The position numbers and the translations under genes are program-made. From NCBI GenBank assembly GCA_017466405.1, contig JAFTUF010000030.1, forward strand, positions 82,893 through 146,892: a stretch of 64,000 bases of DNA. The letters are read 5' to 3'. Under the pieces are notes generated by a model that was given only the letters and a program-made list of their open reading frames with translations, had not been told where the DNA came from and did no database searches. Shown here piece after piece: positions 25,963-35,374 of the stretch. The DNA is from Bacteroidales bacterium. GTDB lineage: Bacteria > Bacteroidota > Bacteroidia > Bacteroidales > F082. Every line of letters starts with the position of its first letter. Position 1 is the stretch's first letter.

Positions 25963-27534
25963 ATGATTATGTTAACTCTCACAAACAACGACAAGCAACA
26001 ACTTGAAAAGTTAAATATCTCAACAGAGCAAGTTGAACGACAGGTAAATCAATTTAAAACGGGATTCCCATTCAGCGATTTGATTGCTCCAGCAACAATC
26101 GGCAATGGCATAATAAGATTCAGCGAAGCTGAAGTTCAAGAACTTATAAAACAGTTCGATGAAGATAAACAATATTATGATATTCTGAAGTTCATACCTG
26201 CGTCGGGAGCCGCAAGCCGTATGTTTAAAAACATTTACTCTTTCGTCGAGGAATATAAAGGCAAGGAAATACCATCAGATTTTTTGAGAAAGGAAAATAT
26301 AAAACCCGACTCCATCGAGAATTTCTTTCTAAGTATCAAAGAGTTTGCCTTTTATGAGGATTTGAAAGCAAAGATGGCGGAGAACGGAAAAGAGATAGAC
26401 ACTTTGATACAAGAAAACCGTCTTGTCGAGATAGCGGAGTTTCTGCTTGAAAATGAAGGTCTCGGTTATGGCAAACTTCCTAAAGCCTTACTTAAATTCC
26501 ACAGATACAAAGAGATTTCACGTTTTGCTTTTGAAGAACATTTGGTTGAAGCTGCTCAATACAGCACAGCAGAGACAGAAGACGGCATCGTTGCTCAGTT
26601 ACATTTCACCGTTTCACAAGAACATCTCGACATATTCAAAAAAACTGTTGACGAAGTCGTTCCTAGATGCGAAGAAATGTTCGGAATACGTTACGACATC
26701 AGTTATTCTGTACAGAAACCTTCAACAGACACCATCGCTGTCGATATGAACAACGAGCCATTCCGTAATAGCGACGGCAGCCTTCTCTTCCGTCCTGGAG
26801 GTCACGGCGCTCTGATACAGAATCTCAACGACTTACATAAGGAAATAATTTTCATAAAGAACATTGATAACGTAGTTCCTGACAGATTGAAACAAACGAC
26901 ATACGATTATAAGAAAGTATTAGGAGGTTATCTTTTTAAATTACAACAACAACAATTTGAATACCTTAACTTATTAGACGAAGGTTGTCTAGCAAATGAT
27001 GAGATAGATATGATTGCCGCCTTCGCCAAGGAAAAGTTAATGATAGACATACCTATTTATTATAAGACATACAACGAGATAGAAAAGATTGACTTCCTTT
27101 ATGGTAAGCTAAACCGTCCGATGAGAATATGCGGTATGGTGAAAAACGAAGGTGAGCCAGGCGGCGGTCCTTATTGGGTGAGAAACAGCAACGACGAAAT
27201 ATCATTACAAATAGTCGAGTCATCACAGATGAATCATAAAGATGAGAAACAAGAAGCCATCTTCCAGTCGGCGACACACTTCAACCCTGTCGATTTGGTC
27301 TGTGCCACACAAGATTTCAAAGGCGACAGCTTCGACCTCAACGACTTCATCGATTACAACACAGGATTTATCTCACAGAAGTCTAAAGACGGCAAAGAAC
27401 TTAAAGCGTTGGAATTGCCTGGATTATGGAATGGTGCCATGGCAGACTGGATTAACATATTCGTCGAAGTGCCAATCATAACATTCAATCCTGTCAAGAC
27501 TGTGAATGATTTATTGAGAGACAATCATCAATGA
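25963..27534 (+). CDS. DUF4301-family protein
   Basis: 523 residues, the usual length. Recognisable family segments are FIPASGAASRMFKNIYSF, LLFRPGGHGALIQNLNDL, IIFIKNIDNVVPDRLK, MVKNEGEPGGGPYWV and the C-terminal FNPVKTVNDLLR. The SGAASRMFK and GGHGALI segments resemble the nucleotide-sugar pyrophosphorylase fold, so a nucleotidyltransferase role is plausible but unproven. Its substrate is unknown. A second ATG at 25969 is also possible as the start. Confidence 0.87.
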   Translation: MIMLTLTNNDKQQLEKLNISTEQVERQVNQFKTGFPFSDLIAPATIGNGIIRFSEAEVQELIKQFDEDKQYYDILKFIPASGAASRMFKNIYSFVEEYKGKEIPSDFLRKENIKPDSIENFFLSIKEFAFYEDLKAKMAENGKEIDTLIQENRLVEIAEFLLENEGLGYGKLPKALLKFHRYKEISRFAFEEHLVEAAQYSTAETEDGIVAQLHFTVSQEHLDIFKKTVDEVVPRCEEMFGIRYDISYSVQKPSTDTIAVDMNNEPFRNSDGSLLFRPGGHGALIQNLNDLHKEIIFIKNIDNVVPDRLKQTTYDYKKVLGGYLFKLQQQQFEYLNLLDEGCLANDEIDMIAAFAKEKLMIDIPIYYKTYNEIEKIDFLYGKLNRPMRICGMVKNEGEPGGGPYWVRNSNDEISLQIVESSQMNHKDEKQEAIFQSATHFNPVDLVCATQDFKGDSFDLNDFIDYNTGFISQKSKDGKELKALELPGLWNGAMADWINIFVEVPIITFNPVKTVNDLLRDNHQ

Positions 27535-27558
27535 TTCTATAAATCAATAATATAATAA

Positions 27559-27588
27559 AATGAGATTCTACCTAGGATCTCATTTTTT
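27559..27588 (+). terminator. Terminator after the DUF4301 gene
   Basis: Hairpin AATGAGAT (27559-27566) / ATCTCATT (27577-27584) followed by a T-run. Confidence 0.85.
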
Positions 27589-27600
27589 ATATCTATTAGG

Positions 27601-28135
27601 CGCAGCAAAATTCTGTCGAATTTGATTGAGACGCAGCAAAATTCTGTCGAATTTTGATACGTCTCTACAGGATTGCTACCAAATAAAAGGAATCTTCAAG
27701 ACTCAATAATACGAGTAGAAATTATTTAAAAGCAGCGCCCTTCGCGTTAGGGATTGGAGCGGCATCCTTTGCGAGCTTTAGCGGGGACGGGGGTTGGGTG
27801 CGGGGACGGGTGTTGGGAGCGGGAGCGGGATTTGGGAGCGGGAACGGGATTTGGGTGCGGGAATGGGTGTTGGGAGCGGGGATAGATTAGCGAGCAAAGA
27901 TATAGCGGAAAGCCCGACGGCGATAGCAGGAACGCCAAAAAAAAGTCAACAGACAACGGACAACAGTCAACAGAGTTTGTCCACGATAATTTAGGGACGT
28001 ATCTCGTAAAGTTGAAAATTGAAAATTGAAAGTTGAAAGTTGAAAATTGAAAATTGTAGGGACGTATTGCATACGTCCAAATTGAAAATTTAAAATTGAC
28101 AATCTATAAGAATGTACATCTATAGAAATAAATCT
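27601..28135. repeat. Repeat-filled gap with a G-rich tract
   Basis: No gene. 27601-27668 holds one and a half palindromes with arms CAAAATT/AATTTTG. 27782-27881 is a G-rich tract of GGGAGC/GGGAAC/GGGTG units with well over ten GGG runs on the plus strand, a strong G-quadruplex candidate. 27950-27990 is a GACAACA repeat. 28010-28055 is a TTGAAA tract. 28056-28078 is a short GTAG palindrome. The stretch before 28170 also holds the promoter of the next gene. Confidence 0.85.
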
Positions 28136-28143
28136 TACCTTTG
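28136..28143 (+). promoter_or_regulatory. -7 box of the metallophosphoesterase promoter
   Basis: TACCTTTG, 48 bases before the ATG at 28191. Confidence 0.45.
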
Positions 28144-28190
28144 CAACAGTTATAATTATAAATTGTAAATTGTTAATTGTAAATTCCTTT

Positions 28191-29168
28191 ATGGTAACAC
28201 TAATAGAAATAATAGCCAACATAATAATCGTCGCTTTCGCGATGTTAGTCGTTGCATTGATTGTAGCGTTGGTGTCGTTAGTAGCGACATTATTCGGGAA
28301 GAAATTCAAATCGTTTTTCAAGAAAGGTCTGTGGTTCACGCTCATCGCTCCTCTCCTATTCGCTTACGGAATTCTTATCGAGAGAAACCAATGTCAGGTC
28401 ACAAACGTTGAGATAGAAAGCGAGAAGATTCCAGCTTCCTTTGACGGTTATAAAATCGTTCAAATATCTGATTTACATCTTCATTCTTTCAAAAACAGAA
28501 GCAAGACTTTACAGAAATTCGTCGATGAGATAAACGCTCAAAACGCTGACATCGTTGTTTTTACCGGCGACTTGGTCTCATACGGGCCTTGGGAATTGGA
28601 CAACTTAGAAGAAATTCTGTCGAAGATAAAAGCCAAAGACGGCGTGTTTTCCATCTTGGGCAACCACGACTATAGTGCATACAGCAACTTTCCCGATTCC
28701 ATTCAGTGGCAATATGTTGCGGAACTAAAGCAGCGTCAGGAAGATATGGGATGGAATCTGCTTTTAGACGAAAACGTCCCTTTGACTCGTGGCAACGACA
28801 CAATATCATTAATAGGAGTCGAGAATATCTCAACGCACAGGTCGTTCCTATCTTACGGCAGTCTTCAGAAAGCCATGCTGGGCGCCGACGGAAGATATAA
28901 GATACTTTTAAGTCACGACCCAACACATTGGGAGTTAGAGGTGAAAGACACTCCCGCAATCGACTTAATGTTATCAGGACACACCCACGCCATGCAGTTT
29001 TCCATCTTAGGATGGTCGCCTTCATCGTTCATCTTCAAGGAAGTGGCAGGACTGTTCCGCCACGAGAACCAATATCTTTACGTCAACATTGGTTTGGGAG
29101 AGACACTGATGAAAGCCAGAATCGGCACTAAACCAGAGATTACGGTGATAGTTCTGTCCACGAAATGA
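28191..29168 (+). CDS. Membrane-anchored metallophosphoesterase (YkuE/YaeI type)
   Basis: 325 residues. Two hydrophobic segments near the N-terminus (residues ~3-30 and ~45-62) anchor it. The calcineurin-like domain has the metal motifs QISDLHLHSF, VVFTGDLVSYG, ILGNHDYSAY, LLSHDPTHWE and MLSGHTHAMQF. Related enzymes act on lipid A precursors or phospholipids; the substrate here is unknown. A TTG start at 28170 is rejected in favour of the ATG. The last codons (LSTK, TGA) are the start of the TGTCCACGAAATGATTG repeat array. Confidence 0.88.
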   Translation: MVTLIEIIANIIIVAFAMLVVALIVALVSLVATLFGKKFKSFFKKGLWFTLIAPLLFAYGILIERNQCQVTNVEIESEKIPASFDGYKIVQISDLHLHSFKNRSKTLQKFVDEINAQNADIVVFTGDLVSYGPWELDNLEEILSKIKAKDGVFSILGNHDYSAYSNFPDSIQWQYVAELKQRQEDMGWNLLLDENVPLTRGNDTISLIGVENISTHRSFLSYGSLQKAMLGADGRYKILLSHDPTHWELEVKDTPAIDLMLSGHTHAMQFSILGWSPSSFIFKEVAGLFRHENQYLYVNIGLGETLMKARIGTKPEITVIVLSTK

Positions 29169-29684
29169 TTGTTTTTTGTCCACGAATTGATTGTTTTTTT
29201 GTCCACGAATTGACACGAATTGGCACTAATAATTTTTTTCGTGTTGATTCGTGTTGATTTGTGGTTTGAGTTCCGTCCACGAATTGATTGTGGGTTGTCC
29301 ACGAATTGATTGTTTTTTTTGTCCACGAATTGACACGAATTGGCACTAATATTTTTTTTGCGGTGAGCTATGGGCTGTGAGCAGTGAGCATTTCGAATTG
29401 CTCAGAGCTCGTGGCTCATTGTTCACTGCTATCAAAGTTTAAAGTTAAACCTTTTATCAAACTATGTCAAGAAAAAAATCTATGCGTTTTTTTACCAAAT
29501 CTTTTATCGATTTTTTCTTCCAAAAACGTCAAATCTTTTTTTTATTCTTCGTAAAATATTTCGTAAATTTGTCGTTGAATTAATAGCCTTGTGCTATGAG
29601 CTTTGAGCCACTAGCCACACTGAAAATCCTCGACATGTGACTTTCAGTTCAATACAGAAAAACAACAACAAATTAAGATTGAAA
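29154..29684. repeat. Array of GTCCACGAATT repeats and a large imperfect palindrome
   Basis: 29154-29350 contains at least five units starting TGTCCACGAA, some ending TTGATTGTTTTTT and two continuing as TTGACACGAATTGGCACTAAT. 29364-29440 is an imperfect palindrome of GTGAGCTATGGG/CTGTGAGCAGTGAGCA units, the same family as the insert in nnrD/nnrE. No gene is supported here. The mRNA of the RND operon probably starts in the last 100 bases. Confidence 0.8.
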
Positions 29685-30860
29685 ATGAGTAATTTAGGCA
29701 AGTTAAGAAAATTATTTTTTATTGGAATTATCGGTTTGTCTTTGACTTCATGTCAAGAGCAAGTCGCTCCTCAGAAGAAAGCTGAAACTATTTATAAAAC
29801 TCTCACCGTCGAGAAAAGCAACCAAGTCTTGCGAAGCGGTTTCGCCGCTACCATAAACGGATGCCAGACTGTCGAGGTGCGTCCTCAGGTCAGCGGCATG
29901 ATTACAGACATTCGTATCAACGAAGGCGATTTTGTCCGCAAAGACTCTACCCTCTTCGTCATCGACCAGACTCCATACAAGGCAGCCTACGAAATTGCAT
30001 CTGCCAACGTGATGAGCGCGGAGGCAAATCTCTCTACTGCTCAGTTAGTTTTGGAAAGTAGTAAAGAACTCTTCGAACAGGATGTCGTCTCAGAATTCGA
30101 GCTGATGACAGCACAGAACGACCTCGCCGAAGCTGAAGCTAAACTTGCATTGGCAAAAGCAGAGAAAAACAGCGCGTACAACAACCTTTCTTATACTATG
30201 GTAAAGTCGCCTGTTAACGGCGTCGCTTCTATGATACCTTATCGCGTCGGCGCATTGGTAAACAGCAACATAAGCCAACCTTTGGTAACTGTCTCCGACG
30301 ACAGCAAGATTTTCGCTTATTTCTCTATGGCTGAAAATCAGATGCTCGACTTGATTCAAGAATATGGATCTTTAAAAGAAGCCATCAAGAATATGCCACC
30401 TGTCGAGTTAGTCATGAGTAACGGCAAGACATACAACCACAAAGGCAAAATCAATGCTGTGAGTGGAACCATCAGTGCCAGCACAGGTGCCGTGAGTTTC
30501 CGCGCAGTATTTCCAAATCCAGACCGTCTCTTACGCGACGGCGGCAGCGGAACAGTCATAATCCCAACATCACACGAAGACTGCATCGTCATACCACAGA
30601 CAGCCACCTTTGAATTACAAGAAAAGATTTTCGTTTATAAAGTCATTGACGGCAAAGCACATTCAGCAGCCATCACCGTCATGCCTCGTAACAACGGTAT
30701 CGATTATATCGTAGAAAGCGGACTCGAAGTCGGCGACGTCATCATCGCAGAAGGCGCAGGTCTCGTCCGCGAAGGCGCTACTATTAAGACTGGGAACGGG
30801 AACGGGAGCGAGAACGGGAACGGGAACGAGATTGGGTCTGAAGAAGAAGGAGGTAATTGA
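29685..30860 (+). CDS. RND efflux pump periplasmic adaptor (MFP), pump 1
   Basis: 391 residues from MSNLGKLRK, with a lipobox LSLTSC. The barrel-sandwich/lipoyl halves are VEVRPQVSGMITDIRINEGDFV and YTMVKSPVNGVASM. Between them a long coiled-coil hairpin (~105-175) contacts the outer-membrane channel. The C-terminal beta-barrel and membrane-proximal parts follow. Odd: after GATIKTG the tail NGNGSENGNGNEIGSEEEGGN is coded by GGGAACG units (30790-30836), the same low-complexity repeat found between genes at 27782-27881. The stop lies 2 bases before the ATG of the permease, whose Shine-Dalgarno (AAGGAGGT) is inside this gene. Confidence 0.92.
   Translation: MSNLGKLRKLFFIGIIGLSLTSCQEQVAPQKKAETIYKTLTVEKSNQVLRSGFAATINGCQTVEVRPQVSGMITDIRINEGDFVRKDSTLFVIDQTPYKAAYEIASANVMSAEANLSTAQLVLESSKELFEQDVVSEFELMTAQNDLAEAEAKLALAKAEKNSAYNNLSYTMVKSPVNGVASMIPYRVGALVNSNISQPLVTVSDDSKIFAYFSMAENQMLDLIQEYGSLKEAIKNMPPVELVMSNGKTYNHKGKINAVSGTISASTGAVSFRAVFPNPDRLLRDGGSGTVIIPTSHEDCIVIPQTATFELQEKIFVYKVIDGKAHSAAITVMPRNNGIDYIVESGLEVGDVIIAEGAGLVREGATIKTGNGNGSENGNGNEIGSEEEGGN
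30790..30836 (+). repeat. GGGAACG tandem repeat forming the adaptor C-terminus
   Basis: Tandem units GGGAACGGGAACGGGAGC and GGGAACGGGAACGAG in frame with the gene. The same unit type recurs in the gap at 27782-27881. Confidence 0.85.
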
Positions 30861-30862
30861 TT

Positions 30863-33800
30863 ATGAATATCAGGACATTCATCGACCGACCTATTTTCGC
30901 CGGTGTCATCTCTGTGATAATAGTATTATTAGGTCTCATCTGTCTCGTCGGACTTCCTGTCGAGCAGTTTCCAGAGATTGCACCACCTACCGTAAGCGTG
31001 TCAGCGAACTACGCCGGAGCTAATGCCGAGACCGTTCAGAACAGCGTCGTCGTGCCTTTGGAAGAAGCCATCAACGGTGTGGAAGACATGATGTATATGA
31101 CATCATCGGCTAACAACAACGGCTCCGCCAACATTCAGATTTATTTCCGTCAAGGAACGAACGCCGACATGGCGACAGTCAACGTTCAGAACCGTATCGC
31201 ATCGGCGCAAGGTTTATTGCCTGCAGAGGTAACTCGTAGCGGTGTCTCCGTTAAGAAAAGACAGACAAGCCGTATTAAAGTTCTCGCTGTATATAGTCCA
31301 GACGATTCTTTCGACGAGAGATTCATAAGCAATTATTTAAAAATCAATATCGAGCCACGTCTGTCACGTATCGCTGGCGTCGGTGAAGTCGATGTCAGAG
31401 GTGCCGACTACTCACTCCGTATCTGGTTAGATCCAGCCAAGATGGCGAAATATTCTCTGATACCTTCCGACATCACAGCTGTTTTAGCAGAACAAAATCT
31501 CGAGGCTGCGACAGGAACTCTCGGCGCAGATTCCGAGAATACTTTCCGTTATACCTTAAAATATAGAGGTCGCTACGACAAAGAAGAAGACTACGCCAAT
31601 ATGGTCATTCGCGCCGATAACGACGGTACTTTATTAAGGCTCAAAGACGTAGGAACAGTAGAATTAGGTTCAAGAAGCTATGACTATATCGGTAAAGTAA
31701 ACGGACATCCTGGAACAACATTGATGATTTCTCAGACTTCAGGTTCCAACGCCAATGAAATCATCGACGCCATCGACAAGGAAGTGGAAGAGATTCGTAA
31801 GACATTACCTAAAGGAATCGAAATCGTTGACTTGATGAGTACCAAAGACTTCTTGGATGCTTCTATCGACAACGTCATCGAGACACTCATATTGGCGGTT
31901 ATCTTAGTTATCTTAATCGTTTATATATTCTTACAGAGTTTCCGTTCCACCTTCATCCCAGCAATTGCAATTGTGGTGTCGCTCATCGGAACATTCGCAT
32001 TCTTGATGGTAGCGGGATTCAGTCTCAACATGATTACACTCTTCGCTTTGGTGCTCGTCATCGGTACTGTCGTTGACAATGCAATCGTTGTAGTTGAGGC
32101 AGTACAAGCCAAATTCGACGCAGGTTACACATCACCATACAAAGCAACCATCGATGCTATGCAAGGCATCTCCAACGCATTGATTGCTACTACATTCGTA
32201 TTCATGGCGGTGTTTATCCCAGTATGTTTCATGGGCGGAACGACAGGTACATTCTACACGCAATTCGGTCTTACGATGGCCGTCGCTGTAGGTATCTCAC
32301 TCATCAACTCCATCACATTAAGTCCGGCATTGTGCGCGTTATTGATGCAGCCTTACGTCATAAGAGAAGACGGAAGCATGTCGTTCTCAACACGTTTCCA
32401 CATTGTCTTCGATGCTGGTTTCCAAGGCGTTGTCAAGAAATATCAAAAAGGCGTCCTCTTCATGTTTAAAAACAAATGGTTGTCGGTGATATTAGTCATC
32501 GTTGCTCTCGGAGGACTTTTCTATATGCTCGAGCACACAAAGACAGGTCTCGTTCCAAAAGAAGATATGGGTTCAATAAACATTGACGTTCAGACACCTC
32601 CAGGAACCAACTTAGGAGAGACAGTGCGCGTCATGGAATTGATAGCATCACGCTTAGACGAGATTCCACAGATTGAATCATATTCTTATACAACAGGTTA
32701 CGGAATGATGAGCGGCGCAGGTCCTTCATGCGGAGGTTTCACCATACGTCTCAAGCCTTGGGATCAACGTCCTGAAATAGAAGACAATATCGACTATGTA
32801 ATGGAAGATATCTATGCAAAGACATCCGACATCACTTCGGCAAAGATAATTGTCTTCACCCGCGGTATGATTCCTGGATACGGAGCAAGTAGCGGTTTTG
32901 AAGTTCATATCCAAGACCAGAAAGGCGGCAAACTCGAAGACTTACAGAAAATCACCAACGACATCATCGCTGCCTTAAACGAGAGACCAGAAATCAGCAG
33001 AGCATCAACATCTTTCGATACTAAATATCCGCAATATCTTTTGGAAGTCGATGCTGCAAGATGTAAACGTAACGGCGTCTCCCCTGGTGATGTTTTGAAT
33101 GTTATGGCGGGTTATGTAGGCGGAAGTTACGCTTCAAATATGAACCGATTCTCAAAATTATACCGCGTCATGGTACAAGCATCCGCAGAACATCGTCTCG
33201 ACACAGAATCGCTCAACAATATGTTCGTACGCAACAAAAACGGAGAGATGTCGCCTATAGGACAATACGTTACATTGACACGCGTCTATGGACCGCAATC
33301 AATCTCACGTTTCAACCTCTTCTCATCAATACAAATCAACGGACAAGCAGCGGCAGGATATTCATCAGGCGAGGCAATTCAAGCTGTGAGAGAAGTCACC
33401 GACGAATATTTGCCAGCAGGCTACGGTTATGAATTCGGCGGAATGTCGAGAGAAGAAGCATCAACAGGAAGCTCAACAGCGATAATATTTGTTATATGTA
33501 TCGTATTCATCTACCTGATACTTTGCGCTTTATACGAAAGCATCTTCATACCTATCGTGGTTATCTTGTCAGTACCGTTTGGACTTGCAGGTAGTTTCTT
33601 ATTCGCCAATATGTTCGGATTAGAGAACAACATCTACTTACAAATCGGACTTTTGATGCTGATAGGATTGTTAGCAAAGACCGCAATTTTGATTACAGAA
33701 TACGCTTCAGCAAGAAGAGCAGAAGGAATGTCGATACCAATGGCAGCCATGTCGGCAGCGAAGGCTAGATTAAGAGCTATCTTAATGACTTCATTGACAA

Positions 33801-33997
33801 TGGTATTCGGTATGCTACCAATGATGTTCGCCACTGGCGTAGGCGCTAACGGCAACATCTCAATCGGAGTTGGTACAGTAGGCGGAATGCTCATCGGAAC
33901 GATAGCACTTCTGTTTGTCGTGCCAGTCTTATTCATCATCTTTAGAAACATAGAAGAAAAAGTAATGCCTCAAAGAAACAAGGAGTTAGAATCATGA
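30863..33997 (+). CDS. RND efflux permease (HAE1/AcrB family), pump 1
   Basis: 1044 residues. Two sets of six helices flank two large periplasmic loops. Family signatures are present (FIDRPIFAGVISVIIVLLG, APPTVSVSANYAGANAETV and MLIGTIALLFVVPVLF). The TM4 proton-relay motif reads GTVVDNAIVVVEAV: the aspartate corresponding to AcrB D407 is kept (D405 here) but the D408 position is Asn (N406). In TM10 the lysine is kept as LLAKTAIL (K then T instead of K-N). Pump 2 has the normal VVDDAIVVV and LLAKNAIL. It starts from ATG at 30863, behind a perfect Shine-Dalgarno, and overlaps the next gene by ATGA. Confidence 0.95.
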   Translation: MNIRTFIDRPIFAGVISVIIVLLGLICLVGLPVEQFPEIAPPTVSVSANYAGANAETVQNSVVVPLEEAINGVEDMMYMTSSANNNGSANIQIYFRQGTNADMATVNVQNRIASAQGLLPAEVTRSGVSVKKRQTSRIKVLAVYSPDDSFDERFISNYLKINIEPRLSRIAGVGEVDVRGADYSLRIWLDPAKMAKYSLIPSDITAVLAEQNLEAATGTLGADSENTFRYTLKYRGRYDKEEDYANMVIRADNDGTLLRLKDVGTVELGSRSYDYIGKVNGHPGTTLMISQTSGSNANEIIDAIDKEVEEIRKTLPKGIEIVDLMSTKDFLDASIDNVIETLILAVILVILIVYIFLQSFRSTFIPAIAIVVSLIGTFAFLMVAGFSLNMITLFALVLVIGTVVDNAIVVVEAVQAKFDAGYTSPYKATIDAMQGISNALIATTFVFMAVFIPVCFMGGTTGTFYTQFGLTMAVAVGISLINSITLSPALCALLMQPYVIREDGSMSFSTRFHIVFDAGFQGVVKKYQKGVLFMFKNKWLSVILVIVALGGLFYMLEHTKTGLVPKEDMGSINIDVQTPPGTNLGETVRVMELIASRLDEIPQIESYSYTTGYGMMSGAGPSCGGFTIRLKPWDQRPEIEDNIDYVMEDIYAKTSDITSAKIIVFTRGMIPGYGASSGFEVHIQDQKGGKLEDLQKITNDIIAALNERPEISRASTSFDTKYPQYLLEVDAARCKRNGVSPGDVLNVMAGYVGGSYASNMNRFSKLYRVMVQASAEHRLDTESLNNMFVRNKNGEMSPIGQYVTLTRVYGPQSISRFNLFSSIQINGQAAAGYSSGEAIQAVREVTDEYLPAGYGYEFGGMSREEASTGSSTAIIFVICIVFIYLILCALYESIFIPIVVILSVPFGLAGSFLFANMFGLENNIYLQIGLLMLIGLLAKTAILITEYASARRAEGMSIPMAAMSAAKARLRAILMTSLTMVFGMLPMMFATGVGANGNISIGVGTVGGMLIGTIALLFVVPVLFIIFRNIEEKVMPQRNKELES

Positions 33998-35346
33998 AAA
34001 AGATATTAATCCCTATTATATTATTACTCGTCATCGCGACAAACAGCTGTAGTCTTTATAAAGACTTCGAACGTCCCGACATCACTTTCGTTGACAGTCT
34101 ATATAACAGAATCCCTTCAGCAGATGACTATGAATCAATAGCTTCACTCACATGGAGAGAATTGTTTGTCGACACACTTCTTCAAGATTGGATTGAAGTA
34201 GGTTTGAAAAACAATACCGATTTAGAGATAGCACGTTTGAAAGTAGAACAAGCTGAGACTACGCTAAAGAGTTCTAAATTAGCATTTTATCCCAATATCT
34301 CATTTACGGCACAAGCCAACGCAAACAGCAACGGTTTCAATTACAGCCTCACTCCTACCGCATCATGGGAATTAGACATATTTGGAAAACTTCATAACAC
34401 AAAAGAAGGAGCAAAAGCAGCATTGGCATCAACAGAAGCATACCAACAAGCCGTTGAAACCCAGCTCATAGCAACAATCGCCGACTCATATTACACGCTC
34501 CTTATGCTCGATGAACAATTGGACATCAGCAAGAGAACACTCAAGACTTGGGAAGAAAACATCAGAACATTGTCGGCATTAAAGAGAGCCGGAAAGACCA
34601 ACGAGGCTGCTGTTCTTCAAGCTAAGGCTAACAAAGTCAATGTCGAAGCTTCTATTTTAACATTACAAGAACGTATCATTGAACAAGAAAATTCGTTATC
34701 TGCATTATTAGGACTCGTGCCACAAGAATTAGAACGCGGCGTTTTGTCAGAGCAAATATTTCCAGACACATTATTAATGGGACTTCCACTTTCGAGTCTC
34801 ATCAACCGTCCTGACGTAAGACAAGCAGAATATCAATTAGTTGAAGCATATTACGCCACTAATGTAGCACGTTCATACTTCTACCCTAGCATCACTTTAA
34901 GCGGCAATGCAGGCTGGTCAGGAACTAGCGGAAACATTGGTAATCCTGGCGATTGGATCTTCAACGCAGTAGGCTCTTTGATGCAGCCTATCTTCAATCA
35001 AGGAAAGAACAAAGCGAGACTGAAGATTAGCGAGTCGCAACAACAAGAAGCCTTGCTTAATTTCAAGCAGACATTGTTAGACGCAGGAACGGAAGCCAAC
35101 AACGCATTAGTATCGTGGCAGACAGCACGTAAGAGATTGGACAGCGACAAGTTACAGATTATGTATTTAAAAGGAGCCGTCATGAATACGCAGCTTCTTA
35201 TGAAAAACGGACAAGCCGATTATCTTGAAGTATTGACAGCGCAAAAGAATCTCTTGCAAGCAGAGCTCACAGGAACTAACGATAAATTTATTGAGATACA
35301 AAGTGTTATTTCATTGTATCACGCATTAGGAGGAGGAAGAGAGTAA
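33994..35346 (+). CDS. TolC-like outer-membrane channel lipoprotein, pump 1
   Basis: 450 residues, lipobox ATNSC (NodT-type). The N-terminus KDFERPDITFVDS and the repeat halves with TASWELDIFGKL, RPDVRQAEYQL and ending SLYHALGGGRE are typical of RND-linked outer-membrane factors. The ATG overlaps the permease stop (ATGA), so the three genes form a tightly coupled operon. The C-terminus is nearly identical to that of the pump 2 channel, so the two operons probably arose by duplication. Confidence 0.93.
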   Translation: MKKILIPIILLLVIATNSCSLYKDFERPDITFVDSLYNRIPSADDYESIASLTWRELFVDTLLQDWIEVGLKNNTDLEIARLKVEQAETTLKSSKLAFYPNISFTAQANANSNGFNYSLTPTASWELDIFGKLHNTKEGAKAALASTEAYQQAVETQLIATIADSYYTLLMLDEQLDISKRTLKTWEENIRTLSALKRAGKTNEAAVLQAKANKVNVEASILTLQERIIEQENSLSALLGLVPQELERGVLSEQIFPDTLLMGLPLSSLINRPDVRQAEYQLVEAYYATNVARSYFYPSITLSGNAGWSGTSGNIGNPGDWIFNAVGSLMQPIFNQGKNKARLKISESQQQEALLNFKQTLLDAGTEANNALVSWQTARKRLDSDKLQIMYLKGAVMNTQLLMKNGQADYLEVLTAQKNLLQAELTGTNDKFIEIQSVISLYHALGGGRE

Positions 35347-35374
35347 TATAATTTTGCCACTTTTCCAAGATTTT

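Noticed and set aside
29078-29346. Short minus-strand frames over the GTCCACGAATT array
   Set aside because: They are low-complexity translations of the repeat (RGQK units) and overlap the metallophosphoesterase.
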